Assembly: GCA_033239525.1 (NCBI GenBank)
Contig: BSYO01000030.1
Location: forward strand, 12,111,030-12,175,029
Length of the DNA: 64,000 nucleotides
From: Nepenthes gracilis
Taxonomy: Eukaryota; Streptophyta; Magnoliopsida; Caryophyllales; Nepenthaceae
Reading direction: 5' to 3'
Positions 13,381-25,440 of the stretch are shown piece after piece. Position 1 is the first letter of the stretch, and each line of letters opens with the position of its first letter. The notes below the pieces were generated by a model. It saw nothing but the letters and a program-made list of their open reading frames with translations. It was not told where the DNA came from and searched no databases. The position numbers and the translations under genes are program-made.

Positions 13381-13973
13381 ATAATATTGCTAGGAGTTTG
13401 AAAAGTTAGTCAACATATTTGAATGATAGTTCCTTATCTAACTGCTCTATGTATAGAATTCCCAAGCCAAAGGTTGCAGTTATTATGAATTTAAAACTTG
13501 ATCGATGTGTTTCCTCTTTTGGGTCTGTAATTCTACCTCTTTGATAGTAAGTTACGCGCAGCTATACCTTGTCACTGCTATTTTTTGGTACATCTTCTCA
13601 AAGAAGCTATGATTCTCTGTGCTTGACATGTTGCTTTTGGTTTCTGAGAATGATATTTGTTATGTTCTTCATGAGCTTAATGTTTTACTTTGTCTATTAT
13701 CTACTGTGTTCTTAGCTATTCTTAGCCTTCTGGAATTACAGTAACTATTTTTGCTTGGATTATTATCAATTTGATGCAGCCTATTTGATGAGTCCATTAT
13801 CGTTTTGCTCCTACCTTTGTTTTTTTTTTCCCTGTTAGTTGGGATGAGAGGCTGTCTTATTTAGACCTTAGATTTCAATCTGATGAATTTTTTGGGGTGA
13901 ATAGTTGTCTTTCAATTTGAAGTTAGTGAATATCACGCTACTTATTAATATACTTTCTGGTGAATTTTGGCAG

Positions 13974-14088
13974 GTTGGTGATTGGCATATTGCATCTTTC
14001 AGTACTTCATATGTCTAATTGGCCATATTATTCCTGGAAATTGTACAAAATTTGCCTGTAATTCCGATCTGTGTAAAAATGAAATTAG
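13974..14088 (+). promoter_or_regulatory. Last 5' UTR exon with a 16-codon upstream ORF and the probable start codon
   Basis: The exon follows acceptor TTTTGGCAG and ends at donor AATTAG|GTACTT. A small upstream ORF, ATG at 14011 to TAA at 14059-14061 (16 codons), ends 17 nt before the proposed main ATG at 14079. Such an uORF could reduce translation of the main frame. That is inference, and splicing has not been shown. Confidence 0.45.
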
Positions 14089-17000
14089 GTACTTGACATT
14101 CTTTATTTCGTCCTCTGCTTTGTATAGGCTCTTATTAGTGAATTGTACTGCATTTGTTAGTTCAATACAGACTGCAGATTCAACGATGAATTTAGTACTT
14201 GTTGAGGATTCAATATTGATCCTTTCAATTTCTTCCCTGTGCCATATGATATTGCAGTAGAGAACGAAAATAGATTGATTATAATTTTCACCAAAGTTGT
14301 TGAATGGATTGATTTTTCTTCTTTGTCAAACTCAGTACGTTTAAAGGATGTGAGAATTCAATTTGTTTGCAGATAATGATGCTGGGATTTGCAGTCCGAG
14401 TCCACCACGCAAGTCTTATAACCCTTTTGATTCAGATGATGATCAATTGGACACTCCTGCACCAAAGGATAACTTCAATGGCTTTGATCTAAAATCTTTT
14501 GAGAACAATTCTGATTCATCGCCATTTCACCTGAGAAATATTGGTTTTCCATGGGAGGATCATGCTATAAACGCTGATATGAATGGGGGTAAAAACTTGT
14601 TGGGGAAAACAGAAACTGAATTATACACTGATAAGAATGTTATGGAATGTGAATTGCCGGAGTTCATTTTTCGTTTCAAAGACAGTTCATGCCATTCTGT
14701 TAAGGACATTTGCATTGATGAGGGAGTTCCTTCCCAGGACAAGAAATTGGTTGAAAGTGCGGAGGATGAAAGCAAGGACCTCTCTGCCCTCATGGATCTA
14801 AGCACTCATGAAAATAGTGAATTAAGAACACTGAAATCATCAACAGACGACGATTGTCAAAAAGATGAAGCTTATCAGTTCTTTGATAATGGTTCAGCAA
14901 AGATGGATGGACTGAATGATGAAGTATTAGGCAGGAAATATTCATTTGTTAAGTCTGGAACTGATGATTCAATGAAATTCAGTGAGGCTAAACATGATTC
15001 AGCTGAAAATGAATCTGTTCCAGAGTGGTGCTGTGCTGCAGCTGAACTGGAGACAGGGAATTCTCAGAAGGATGCTTGTAATTCATGCATGTCTCGTTTG
15101 ATTTCAAAAGATGAATTTAATCACAACGTGCCGATAAATGAGGGGAATTATGTCTTTGGGAAATTTGGTTCCGAAGAAAATCTCCCGAAGCCTTCAGTTT
15201 TGGGTTGCACAGAAGAGGAAATCAAGTCTGCAGAGGTATGCATTTCTTGCTTTCAGCACAAATTCATTTCTGGATTTGTATGGGACATCCAAATCATTAA
15301 GTTGTGTGTGTCATGAATTTGGACCAAGTAGGTCAATTTAAATAATTGATTATAATTTTTAAAAATTAAAATCCCAAATAAATTCAATAAATAATACTAA
15401 ATCTCAAAAATTTGGGTGTGACAAACCAAATAAATAGGATCCGACATAAATCAAAATCCACACAGAACTTTCTTGGACAATCGTCCGGACAAAATAAATA
15501 TGACATGCTCTAGAATTATCGTAAGAGAGATAACAATTCCAACCAAAATCATAAATCAGACATAATATAACATCCCAACTGCTTCCAAAATATATCTATC
15601 GGCCTATAACCGGCAAATTCCATGATACAATCACATCAATTGTCCAATTAAGTCATAATGAGACTAGAACTCACCAAATCAGACGAATGGCTGACAGATC
15701 ACGACCATCCTCCTGCAATGCATCCGAATCTTCTACTCTGAAGGGATAAAATAGAAAAAGTGAGCCTAATGTTCAGTAAGTATCATATTTAAATAAAAGG
15801 AACTCAATAAATTAGAGAGAAGATTAAATAAATAAAATCCGTTCAAATGATAGAATAAATTTAAATTGTCAATAAAATGAATTCAGTAGAAATCGAAGAT
15901 CCAAAATCTAATGGTAGTCTCGTACTCAAATTAAATATCCAAATCCAAAACAAATATCCAAATTAAAAAAAATTCCTTAAAGGGACATGTATATATATAT
16001 ATATATAAACAAACTAGAAGTGATTCGAACCGATTCCAATATGCAAATAGTCGATTCCAAATCCAATAGAAGTCTAAGTCCGAGTTCGAATCTAAATCTA
16101 AGGCTCGATCAGCTTGTGATCTGGGGCAAAATTCGATAGCTGGATGATCCAATAACGTGCGCAGAAATTGAAGTAGCTTCCTGACAAATATTCCAAAGGT
16201 CCGAATCAAAACATATAATCAAAATCGTTTGTACGAGATATATCGAGGTCCAACTGTGGGCAAAATCAGCGAATCTCAAATCCAAAATCCAAATCTAAAT
16301 TAAAGTCTAATACAAATAAATGCAGATATACAAATCATGCATCGAATTTAAGTTCCGATCATTTAAAGACTAATTTGAAAAAGGGTTACACATAATCCCG
16401 ATAATCTTAGGCAAAATCAAATGCAAATTTGACCAGTATGTATGGCCATCCATATACTCTGTACCCATGAGTAAGGTTGCTTATTATTATTTGCCATCCA
16501 TGATTTTAGGTGCAATCCTCAAGCTTGCCGGATATATTAGAACGTTTGAATATATTCTAAGGTCGAATCAAAATATCAAAATGGGAAAGGTCACTACTCC
16601 AAATTTTTCCTGTTGGCGGAAAGGGATTTTCAAATAAATCTCCCTGTCGGGAGTTGGCTATAATATCCAATGTCCAAATCCAAATGTAGTGACTACAACC
16701 AGTCACATGCATGTGAAAATGCACTGCTTATATAAGTTTCGTGCACATTTTTGTTACACATACTGATATAAAATATATAATATCTAATGAATTATTCGGA
16801 TTTTCAGAAAAATATTAAACTATCCAAAATCATAAAACCCATGTCAGAAACCCTTAAATCATCCAATGAATTACACAAGTATGTCCAGAATAAACAAATC
16901 AGGTGTATAAAAATATATAAATGTTAGTAACAATTTTAAAAAGTGTCCAAAATATATCAGATATTAAATCAGACCAGAGAGGGGGTTTACAGATACTTGT

Positions 17001-20000
17001 ATTGATTTTATACTTCGCAGATCTGAAGAAATGATATTCCAAAGTATCCAAATCACACGTTCTCTCCTGCCGCTTGCGGTGCCGCACTCAACCTGCGTTC
17101 TCCCCCTCTCTGTGTGGCTTCTGCCTCACATTGCTCTCCCACTGCCGTCGCTGGTCACCAATGAGTCATCACTGGCCGTCGCAGACCACTGTTGCGTCAC
17201 CATTGCGTGCCACTGCCATCAACACTGCGACAATCACCGTCGGCCTCCTCGACGGCCTCTCTTTGCAAATCACCTCCACCGACCAAACTTCCAACCACCG
17301 ACAACCACCGTCACAGCGCTGTCCTTGCCGTACGACGCCGTTGCTGTCGCCGGCCGCCTTTCTCCTTCCTCCTCGTGCGGTTTCTCTCTTTCTCTTCTCT
17401 CTCTCCAAAACCCTTATCCTTATCTGCTTTTTTTTCTTTTATTATTATTATATATATATATATTATTTTCTTTTATTTAAAAATCAAAACTGATATTCTG
17501 GCAATAGCACGAGTGCACCTCGGGTGCCAACCCGACTGATCCAAATATCCGTTTAAATTTTATAATATTTAATTAATTTTTACCATGTTCAATTTATCGA
17601 AAATCACAATTAATATTAAATAATTCAGATGGAATCCGGGATATTACAGTGTGACTATGGGTATCATGGATGAAATTATTAGAATCGGTGTCGGTATTAG
17701 TCATGGCTATACATTATCGAAAATATCGGACAATATATATCGGTATCATATATATCAAAAGAAAAAAGAATTTCTAAGAATAATAAACTTATAATGTCAT
17801 ATCGGTTGATATATCATTATATTTCACGATTTCAGAAAATATTGTTGGGATTCGAACACCAAAACCTTACCCACAAAGTCAAGAACTAATCTCTACAATT
17901 ATTATTTTCAAACATTTTATTTGAACCAATGAGGGTATGGTATGATAATATATACTACAAGACAATAAACATAAATAAGAGACACAATATTTACGTAGAA
18001 AACACCTTTAAAAATCGAAAAAAATTACGAGACTATAAGTTTAAAAAATATTCACTAGATTGTGAATTCTAGTTTCAAAAACTTAATAAAAAAATGATTC
18101 AATATTTTATAATTATAAGACTGAATAATAGAGAATATAAGAGTAAACAAGAACAAAATGACCGGTAGAAATATTTTTCTCGATACTAAGAACAACGTAT
18201 CTAAGGTTAGCGAAAAATGAAACACAATTTGAATCTTAAATGGATGAGAAAATCTTCTTGGTTTTCCTTTTCCCTCTTCCTCTTCTTTCTCTCTATGCTG
18301 ACGCTTAAAAGATTCAAATTTTTTAATCTTGGCAGACTACGCAGAAGCTTTTATATAAGTATAGGTGCATGTGTGCTCCTCACATGTATCAGGTATCACC
18401 CCATTTGGGCAATTCATGCTCGTGTACCCTTCATGTGATGTTCCTACCGGGATTGGCGTACTGCTCTCTATCTTGCCCTTGCCACACTTGGTGGCTATCG
18501 CTTGGTCCTGGCATTGACATTTTGCAATCCTCTTGTGAATCTTGTTACTTGGCTGATAGTCGGAAGACACTAGGCTAACCTAGGGCGAACATCAAGCGAA
18601 TCTCCAGTGAACTCTGAAGCTTGGCCGACCGTCGACCGACACTTGGTTGACCCTTACTTGACGTCTCTGCCTGACCGTGCCTCTACATAATATGTCAAAG
18701 CGTATGTTACAAGGAAATGACTCAAAACAAACAAATATCGAAATCAAGGGACCTAATATCGATATATATTTCAATCGATATTTATTTCTATAATTAGTAT
18801 TATTTGAATGATAAGACGAGAATCACCACATGAAGTTGGTGAATCAATAGTGGTGGTGGGCTACTCAGCACCACCTCCACTTATGGCTTGGATTCAACCC
18901 CTAATAGCGTCTCCCTCTCCATCTTATGTATCAAATAGACAAGAAAAAGGGACTCTCATCATGCGTGGGGCATGGGAAAGGATTGGACTAATTGAGATAT
19001 ATTATATCTGATCATATCTTATATTATGCGAAAGATCGTTCAAACGATTCAATCGAAAATTCTAGATCACATCTATGTGCCGCAAATGGTTCACCATTTA
19101 TGTTGCCTTTATTTTGTTCAAACAGTTGATGTCCATTGTAGGTAAATATATCACAAAATTTCTATCAAGAGTTATAAATCGGGTTGACTTAATGTTTTCG
19201 TAATTCCACACCATACTTGTGATTATTCCTTACCTCTAGTGAGAAGTTTGGCATTTGGTGTGTTTGCATATGGATGAAAATATTAGTAGTTGTTATGCCT
19301 GTATCGGTATTAGTTGTATTTAGCGATAAGTATTAATATTAGACGAAGTTTTTTTGGCAAACTGTAACCTTTGAGGAAATACTAGCCGATATTTTGTATA
19401 TTACTAACACATCTCAGTATTAGAAAATGTCGATATTTGAGAAACAATAAATCAATACGATTACATATCAGTCGATATTTCCTTCCATTGTGTATGGATT
19501 GGTATAGTTAGGCACATGAGATTGAGAGAATTCAATAATTTCCACTAATATGACGTCAATTTCTCTGTTTTTATAGACTCCAAATGGTGAATTTCCTCCC
19601 TTTTCTGAGCTCTTGGAACCGCAAGAATCAGAGTATGGAAGCATTACTTCTCACTTCAACTTATCGATTCTCATTAAGGAAGATGAGAAGACACAAAATA
19701 ATGGCTCTGAAAACCCACCTGAAACTCAAATTATAGCTCAACATGAGGAAGGAAATTTGAGTTTTGTCGCAGGAATTCCTCCAACATCATCAATAACCTA
19801 CTTGGGACCAATAGCATATTCAGGCAGCATCTCCCTTCGGTCAGAAAGTAGTGCAGGCAGCACACGTTCCTTTGCTTTCCCTGTGTAAGCTATCAATAAA
19901 ACACTCTCCTTTTGTTTCTCTTTTATAATTAAGTTCTCACTGAATTCATTTCCCATATCAAATTAGCACCATGGTGCTGTATTTTCCATGTTGCAGATTA

Positions 20001-20105
20001 CAGACTGAGTGGAACAGCAGTCCGGTGAGAATGGCAAAAGCAGATCGCAGACATTTGCGGAAGCATCGAGGATGGGTTGAGGCCATTCTCTGCTGTAGAT
20101 TCTGA
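14079..20105 (+). CDS. gar2-related plant protein, spliced, about 429 aa
   Basis: Coding exons are 14079-14088, 14373-15235, 19577-19884 and 19997-20105. All introns have GT/AG ends and the reading frame stays continuous. The start ATG-AAA-TTA in the small first exon is inferred; the large exon has no in-frame ATG before residue 73 or so. The protein is acidic and Ser/Asp-rich with low complexity for its first 290 residues, including a PFDSDDD motif. The C-terminus is the diagnostic part: SLRSESSAGSTRSFAFP, then TEWNSSPVRMAKADRRH, then an Arg/His-rich stretch ending CCRF. I associate this tail with the plant family annotated '18S pre-ribosomal assembly protein gar2-related' (such as At2g03810). 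The name rests on weak similarity, and no molecular function is established. The third intron is 4.3 kb and carries nested transposons, yet its splice sites are intact. Possible 3' UTR splicing is suggested by TTGCAG|GTATATA near 20171. Confidence 0.75.
15309..17648 (-). mobile_element. Gypsy-type solo LTR in the intron, TSD GTGTG
   Basis: The element is bounded by TGTCATGAA on the left and GGGATATTACA on the right and is flanked on both sides by the exact 5-bp duplication GTGTG (15304-15308 and 17649-17653). It is about 2340 bp. Its motif order matches the two LTRs at 42761-44145 and 44960-46547 (GTGTGACAAACCAAAT near the left end, a C/T-rich block at about 17050-17410, and ATT/AT runs near the right end). 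The TGTAATATC-type start lies at the right, so it is on the minus strand. No internal domain is present, so it is a solo LTR. Open frames inside its C/T-rich block are compositional artefacts. Confidence 0.85.
17654..18810. repeat. AT-rich dispersed repeat with ATATCGATAT motifs, split by a solo LTR
   Basis: Sequence at 17654-17842 and 18734-18810 is dense in palindromic ATCGATAT/ATATCGG motifs and contains GGATGAAAT-ATTAG. Similar text recurs at 19260-19500, 36640-36950, on the opposite strand at 46570-46730, and at 63040-63360. The copia LTR at 17843-18733 sits inside this copy. Class unknown; possibly a non-autonomous DNA element. Confidence 0.45.
17843..18733 (-). mobile_element. Copia-type solo LTR nested in an AT-rich repeat, TSD AATAT
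   Basis: Starts TGTTGGGATTCGAAC, ends AAAACAAACA, and is flanked by exact AATAT on both sides (17838-17842 and 18734-18738). Removing it rejoins AGAAAATAT to CGAAATCAAGG within the surrounding repeat. The R-U5-like segment (ACACAATATTTACG followed by a lysine-like A-rich block) lies at the left, placing it on the minus strand. The length of 891 bp is close to the 864-bp LTR of the copia element at 55815. It lies in intron 3 of the gar2-related gene. Confidence 0.8.
18811..19576. other. Remainder of the long intron of the gar2-related gene
   Basis: Intronic sequence with a second piece of the AT-rich ATATCG repeat at about 19260-19500, ending at the acceptor TTTTTATAG before the coding exon at 19577. 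The small open frame 18808-19011 has no coding character. Confidence 0.6.
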
Positions 20106-21860
20106 TGTTCTTCCTTGAAAAGTAGGGTTGTATGCATAACGGAAAGTTTTCGTGATGGGATTTTCTTGCAGGTATATACATTAACCCTTTCTTTTTGTGT
20201 AGTAGATTTATGATCATGTTTTGAGTTTTTTGATACATTAAAACATATCAGATATATTAACCGATATTTTACATCTCATTCTTGCTAAAAGTTGTGATGG
20301 ACGTCTAGGCTTTTGTTGGATGAAAACTTGTAAAGTTGGTCTGCCCCTTTGAAGCATGTTTAAGGAGCATCATAAAGTTATTTGTAGTTGGACTCATCAT
20401 TGATTAAAATGGTTGAAAAGAGTCATTCATTGCTTGAATGTACAAGGAGGTAACATATCACAACCCCAATACAACCCAAAAAGTCATAATAAATGTAAGT
20501 CAACCATAAAAAATATAATATTTTACATAAAAAATCCTATCAAAGTAAGGAAAAAACACAGGACTTTCACATTTAAATAGGCATTTCAATCTTTTATTAT
20601 GCGAAAAACTACAGTTTATATAAAACTTAGTATGTTCCTTGAGCAACAATCACGCTTGTTGCGCATGAGAATTCTGCCAATCCCATGCTTAAGTACTTCT
20701 CGTCCGTGGGCATTATGCCAATTGCTTGCTCGAGCCATGATTATGTGTAAATCAATCTCCTAGCATCTGTTAATCTATTACTCAAACCTTTATCACGCGT
20801 CTTTCAAGTGCTTACATTTTGCTGATCCTTCATTTAAGCCCAAAAAGCTAAAAATAGTTAATATATAATGGCTTGTGGGTCTTACATTGAAGTAACTTAT
20901 TCTAATACAAACCTGTTTTTATCTAAGTATAAGAAGCTCAACTAGTCACGTAGCTACTGAATTTATGATAAACCAAGCAACCAGTGTTCAATTTATAGTT
21001 GCTTTCTTATCGAACTTTTTTGAGCTCGATTCATTAAGTTTAACAACTTGAACAAACTTAGCTGTATGAGTCAGCTCAATTCATTTACATGGAGTTGTAC
21101 TCGAGGCCCGACTACTTTACAGCTGATACGTGAGAGGATGAAAGGACGACAAATGAGTTTTTTGACTATATTATTTCACCAATAGACACATAACTCATCA
21201 TTTTATAGAAGACCTAATCTGACAAATTCTCTAAGGCATGCAAGAAACTTGTACAACTCTACTGTAGTGCTAGTGTAAATCAAGTAGTGATCCATATTGA
21301 GAAATGTTTGGGGATTCTTTTAGATAACGTGTTGTTCATTGATACATCCATCCATCTATTATTAAATGGGTTCATTGTAATGATTGGATGGATGAAATGC
21401 CTTGCCAACTAATGGTATCCTCTTAAAGCCACTCATCCTTATTCAGTAGTTGAGTAGCATTACGTAAGACTATAAAAATATAAATCATTTACGGATCGTC
21501 AGATTTAAATGTGTCTCGTCACTTCGGACAAAATAAATCGACACAACTTGTCTTGCCCCTTGAATGTACCCATGAATGTGCACAGGGCCACAAATAGTTA
21601 TGGGGAGATAAATTTTCGTTCATGAGTCTTATTAATTTTAGATACTATTTATTATGAGTTATTCATGGATTATTTTGTAAGGCTTTCTCATTATTAGGAT
21701 TTTCTTATTATCATAGTTTTCTTATGTCAGTATTGGATATAATTGTATTATTTTATTAATATTGTCTTCTTAGTGTTAGAGTTTTCATTATTTCCTCATT
21801 GTTGGTTTCTTATATTTCTATACAAAGACCTATGCAACCATTTTTGATTACTGATAAATG
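20106..21860. other. Intergenic or 3' UTR/intron region
   Basis: No coding region seen. It includes a possible LTR fragment at about 20450-20850. The candidate donor TTGCAG|GTATATA near 20171 could begin a 3' UTR intron of the upstream gene. Confidence 0.45.
20450..20850 (-). repeat. Possible copia LTR fragment
   Basis: Contains ATAATATTTTACATAAAAAA followed by an A-rich block with CACAGGAC, similar in layout to the R-U5 segments of the solo LTRs in this window. No clear ends or TSD. Confidence 0.35.
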
Positions 21861-21865
21861 CAGTT

Positions 21866-22480
21866 ATGACTATGGCCATTGCCCATAATTTGCCTCGGTA
21901 CACCTACGTTCTCCGTTCTTCCTCTCCCCATCCTCCCTCTCTCCGTTGCCGCTGCTGCCGCCACTGCCACCACCACCACCGAAACGGAAACCAAGTGCAA
22001 ATTTAATTGGCGTTTGTTCCTCACAGCTGTTTCTTTCACTCGTTACATCCTTGTAGCTCTGCAGAGGCTTCCCCTATGTTTGCTGTAAAGTCCAGTATCC
22101 ATTTCTTACGGCAGAATACAACCCTTGCAAGTTTTCTCGAAGGTAAACTGAGCTGCTGATCATCATAAGTAAAGAGACGACGGTGATGGTCAGATGTAAG
22201 TATTTTATCTGTGAATTATGAAGAAAATGCATCTGTAATTTGAAGTAGTTATTTTCATATCATAATGGAGTAATTTTACAACGATGGGGATGGAAAAATG
22301 CAGGTGGTGAGGGTATAGAAAGGTTTGGAATCAAACTACTAGGGAAAAGAAGCTGTTACATTGTGACACTTAGAATTAATTCACGAAGTTAGCACTTGTG
22401 ATGCTTCCTAGATATGTGCTATTATGCTTGTGTTGTGTAGCATGAAATCATGGCAACTGAAGTTCTGTGAAGATCATCTT
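21866..22480 (+). other. Exon-like segments of unknown identity
   Basis: Good splice signals appear in order: acceptor TAAATGCAG before 21866, donor CAGAT|GTAAGT near 22197, and acceptor AAAATGCAG near 22305. The first segment is GC-rich and codes for Ala/Thr or His/Cys low-complexity stretches depending on frame, so no protein is recognisable. These could be distant 3' UTR exons of the gar2-related gene, or remains of another transcript. The function is unknown. Confidence 0.3.
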
Positions 22481-24726
22481 TGTTAAACTTTGGTTTTGTA
22501 TAGTGGAAAATATTTTTTGAATTTTTACTGATTAATTTAAGCTTTAGGATCTGTTAATTTCTTAATATAATCCTAGAGTTTTGTTCATTCAATGATCTTA
22601 AATTCGATTTCTCAATGTCTAATATTTTTGTAAGTATTTCTGACCCTTGATATAAAGTTGGTATAAAGTGAGTACATTAAGACTTAACCTGTCTATTATT
22701 TAGTAGAATTCAGTGTATAAAAATGGAGTAACAACCCCTTATGGGAAGCAATGTAATATAATTATTGTCCATGAGGTGTATAATACAAACTCTATAATTT
22801 CTCATACACCTAGCTTACATGTATTTCTATATTAGGGAGATTAGTGGACCTTTGTTTTAATTCAATGCTTGAAAAATAATAATGATATTAATCAACTTTA
22901 ACGATACGTATCATAGATCAAGATTGACTTGAGATATTTCATTTTAAAATATAGAGAGGTCAGGCATAATGAATGTTATTTATCGTCAACATGCTAGATA
23001 AGTGTATGAAGTGTTCACATCATAAGATATGAAGAGAGTTAGACATACATAGTCATATCAATAGTTTAAATATAAATATCATAATTTTAGTTATAATTCA
23101 TATGATACCTTACTGCACCAAATTTTTACATCATAAGTGACGAATACCTAAATCGAGTTTATTCAAAGTGGTGATTACCTTACATGGAACTTGAATCCGG
23201 ATGTCTTTGTTTGAATCTTGCTCGCCTTAAATAAAGTGAAAAGGTAAATGTATTGTTTTTAGAAAAATCTCTCTAATGCCTAAATCAACTTAATTTTAAG
23301 TTGGATAAGAGGGTTATAAAATTATTGACTATTGAAAATCATTTGCAAAGCTCGTGTATTAGGCATTGACGAGTAGACCAAGTCATCGAAGGAACTCGGC
23401 TAGATGGCTTGTGTGTGAAATGTCCTTGGTAGCCTAAGATACCAAGGTGAAGTCCCTTTTTGAGGGAGAGAAAATACTTTATTCTAAATACCGACCAATA
23501 GCCAATAACAATACTAAACTACACTAATGAAGTAGCCAAATCTCTAATAGGAATAGATTTTTTATCACTTGTGGTGGTTGAAAAATAGTTGTCTTCATGC
23601 AATATTTTGATAAAGTCAATACATTCAATCAATTTATTTTTCTCTTTTTTAATAAAATTTTTAATTAACTTTGATAGATGATTGGTATAATATCTATATA
23701 TAAATGTCCAAAATGAACCCTTAGGTAGACGACTACTCTTGATTAGTTGCATGTCCTAGATCAAACGACAAGCATACCTTCTCTATAATTCGCGTTAGAT
23801 ACCGTTGTATTATCTAATCAGTTTTCTTTTTAACATTCTCCTTTTTAAACATGTTAAGTTCTTTTTACCGTGTGACAAGCCTAATATATTGGATAAATAT
23901 ACCGTTTTCTAGGTAAAAAAACAATTCCAATGGCCTTTACTTATGATGAGAAGTTTGCGGGTCTCCTTAATGGGGCCTAGTCGCCTTGATCCTTTATTGC
24001 CAAGGAGCCCCTCAGGTGCTCATAATCAGGCTTGAATCGGGTAATAGGCTTGGATTGGCTAACAATGACCCGACTAAGTGCGTGGTAGCCAAAGAGACTC
24101 TTCAATCTTATGTTTACTCGGCCTGAAATTAAAAAAAAAGTAAATATATAACCTTATTTTTATAATGCATAGTGTTACCTAAGATTGTAATGAAAAGCAA
24201 TATAGATATTGGCATTCTGGTCACTAACAACTAAGCAGATGATTGATCTACAGTTTATGGATAAGCATGTAGGACTTTGGTGAAGGTCAACAGCAATCAA
24301 GAGTGAGCATGCTGTCAGCCTATATAAGAGTGAGACATCGAAGTATATCATTAGAAACAAATATATTTAATTTTATTTTTTATAAATAATAAAAAATTAT
24401 TTTTATGATAAAAAATGACTGACCTAACATAAAATTAAGAAAACATTAATACAACACCCTAGTAAAAAAGATAACCCAGTATATGAAATATCGTATAGTT
24501 AGATATTAATTGAAAAGATTAACACATCCTTACGTTAATTTTATAATATTTAGGTCACAAGGAAGTAATATTCACCGATTGTTGGCAAATTGTAATAAAA
24601 TAAAAACTAAATGATAATGATAGAAATTTAAAAATAAAATTTATTTAACATTTACTCTGAGTTGAAAAGTGAAACTCATACTAGTATTTTCCCTATCTTC
24701 GTTTTATACATTTACTCCGTGGATAT
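22481..24726. other. Intergenic DNA
   Basis: No gene recognised. The part at 23340-24120 is less AT-rich and has repeat-like text around GGCTTGAATCGGGTAATAGG, but there is no second copy here and I cannot classify it. Confidence 0.55.
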
Positions 24727-25440
24727 TATTAGAAATTGACTACAAATTTAAATCTTAAGAAAACACGAAATAAACGATACTAAACACGCAATAATCAATC
24801 ACAAGTAATAAAGACATAATTTTTACGTGAAAAACTCCCTATTAAATGAGAGAGAAAAAATCACGGGATACGGAGTTCGAAAATTTTCATTAGCGACAAT
24901 TTATTAGTTACACAAATCACAAATATCAAGGGTCACAAATCTCAAGGGTCACAACCCTTTGCTTCAAACATCTTGTATAAGAAATACAAAGTGAAAGAAT
25001 AGAGATAAAACCAGGTAGATGTTCTTTTTAGTAGCAAGAATTTCGTACGTATGATTGGCGAAGACTAAAACTTGATTCAAAACCAAATCGGAGGCTCAAA
25101 TCTTCATTTTCTCCGTCTTCTCTCTCTTTCTCTTCCTTTCTCTCTCTTAAACGGCGCTCAAACTGTTCTGATAAACCCTAAAACGCACGGTGCACGTTTT
25201 ATACAAACGGCTCGCAGGCCCCCCCTCGCTCAAGTGCAAACTAGGCACTGATCGAGCGCCCGGTTTTGGAAATTGCGCTGGAGTGCAATGAGGGCGTGAA
25301 TCGAGCGGCCGCTACTGGAAAACGTACCTCAAGCGCCAACTAGGCACAACTCGAGCCTTCCTCATACGGTGAGAATATTTGCCTCCATCCGCTACGACAA
25401 GTGGGTATGGGCCCACACGGAAGTGACACATAACCTACCA
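24727..25440 (-). mobile_element. Copia-type solo LTR, TSD GATAT
   Basis: The left end TATTAGAAATTGAC aligns with the TGTTAGGAACCAGAC start of the sister LTR at 28628 (first dinucleotide changed TG to TA). The right end is GACACATAACCTACCA. The flanks are an exact GATAT duplication (24722-24726 and 25441-25445). The segment ACGTGAAAAACTCCC with AAAAAATCACGGGA near 24820-24860 is the shared R-U5 signature on the minus strand. The length is 714 bp with no internal region, so it is a solo LTR. Confidence 0.8.

Noticed and set aside
14363..14372. Start of the gar2-related protein at 14363
   Set aside because: The codon there is TTG, and 14363-14372 is the tail of an intron ending TTTGCAG. The coding exon begins at 14373.
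17031..17539. Three overlapping plus-strand open frames rich in Ser/Pro/Leu/His
   Set aside because: They lie in the C/T-rich block of the solo LTR 15309-17648. Biased composition keeps several frames open at once.
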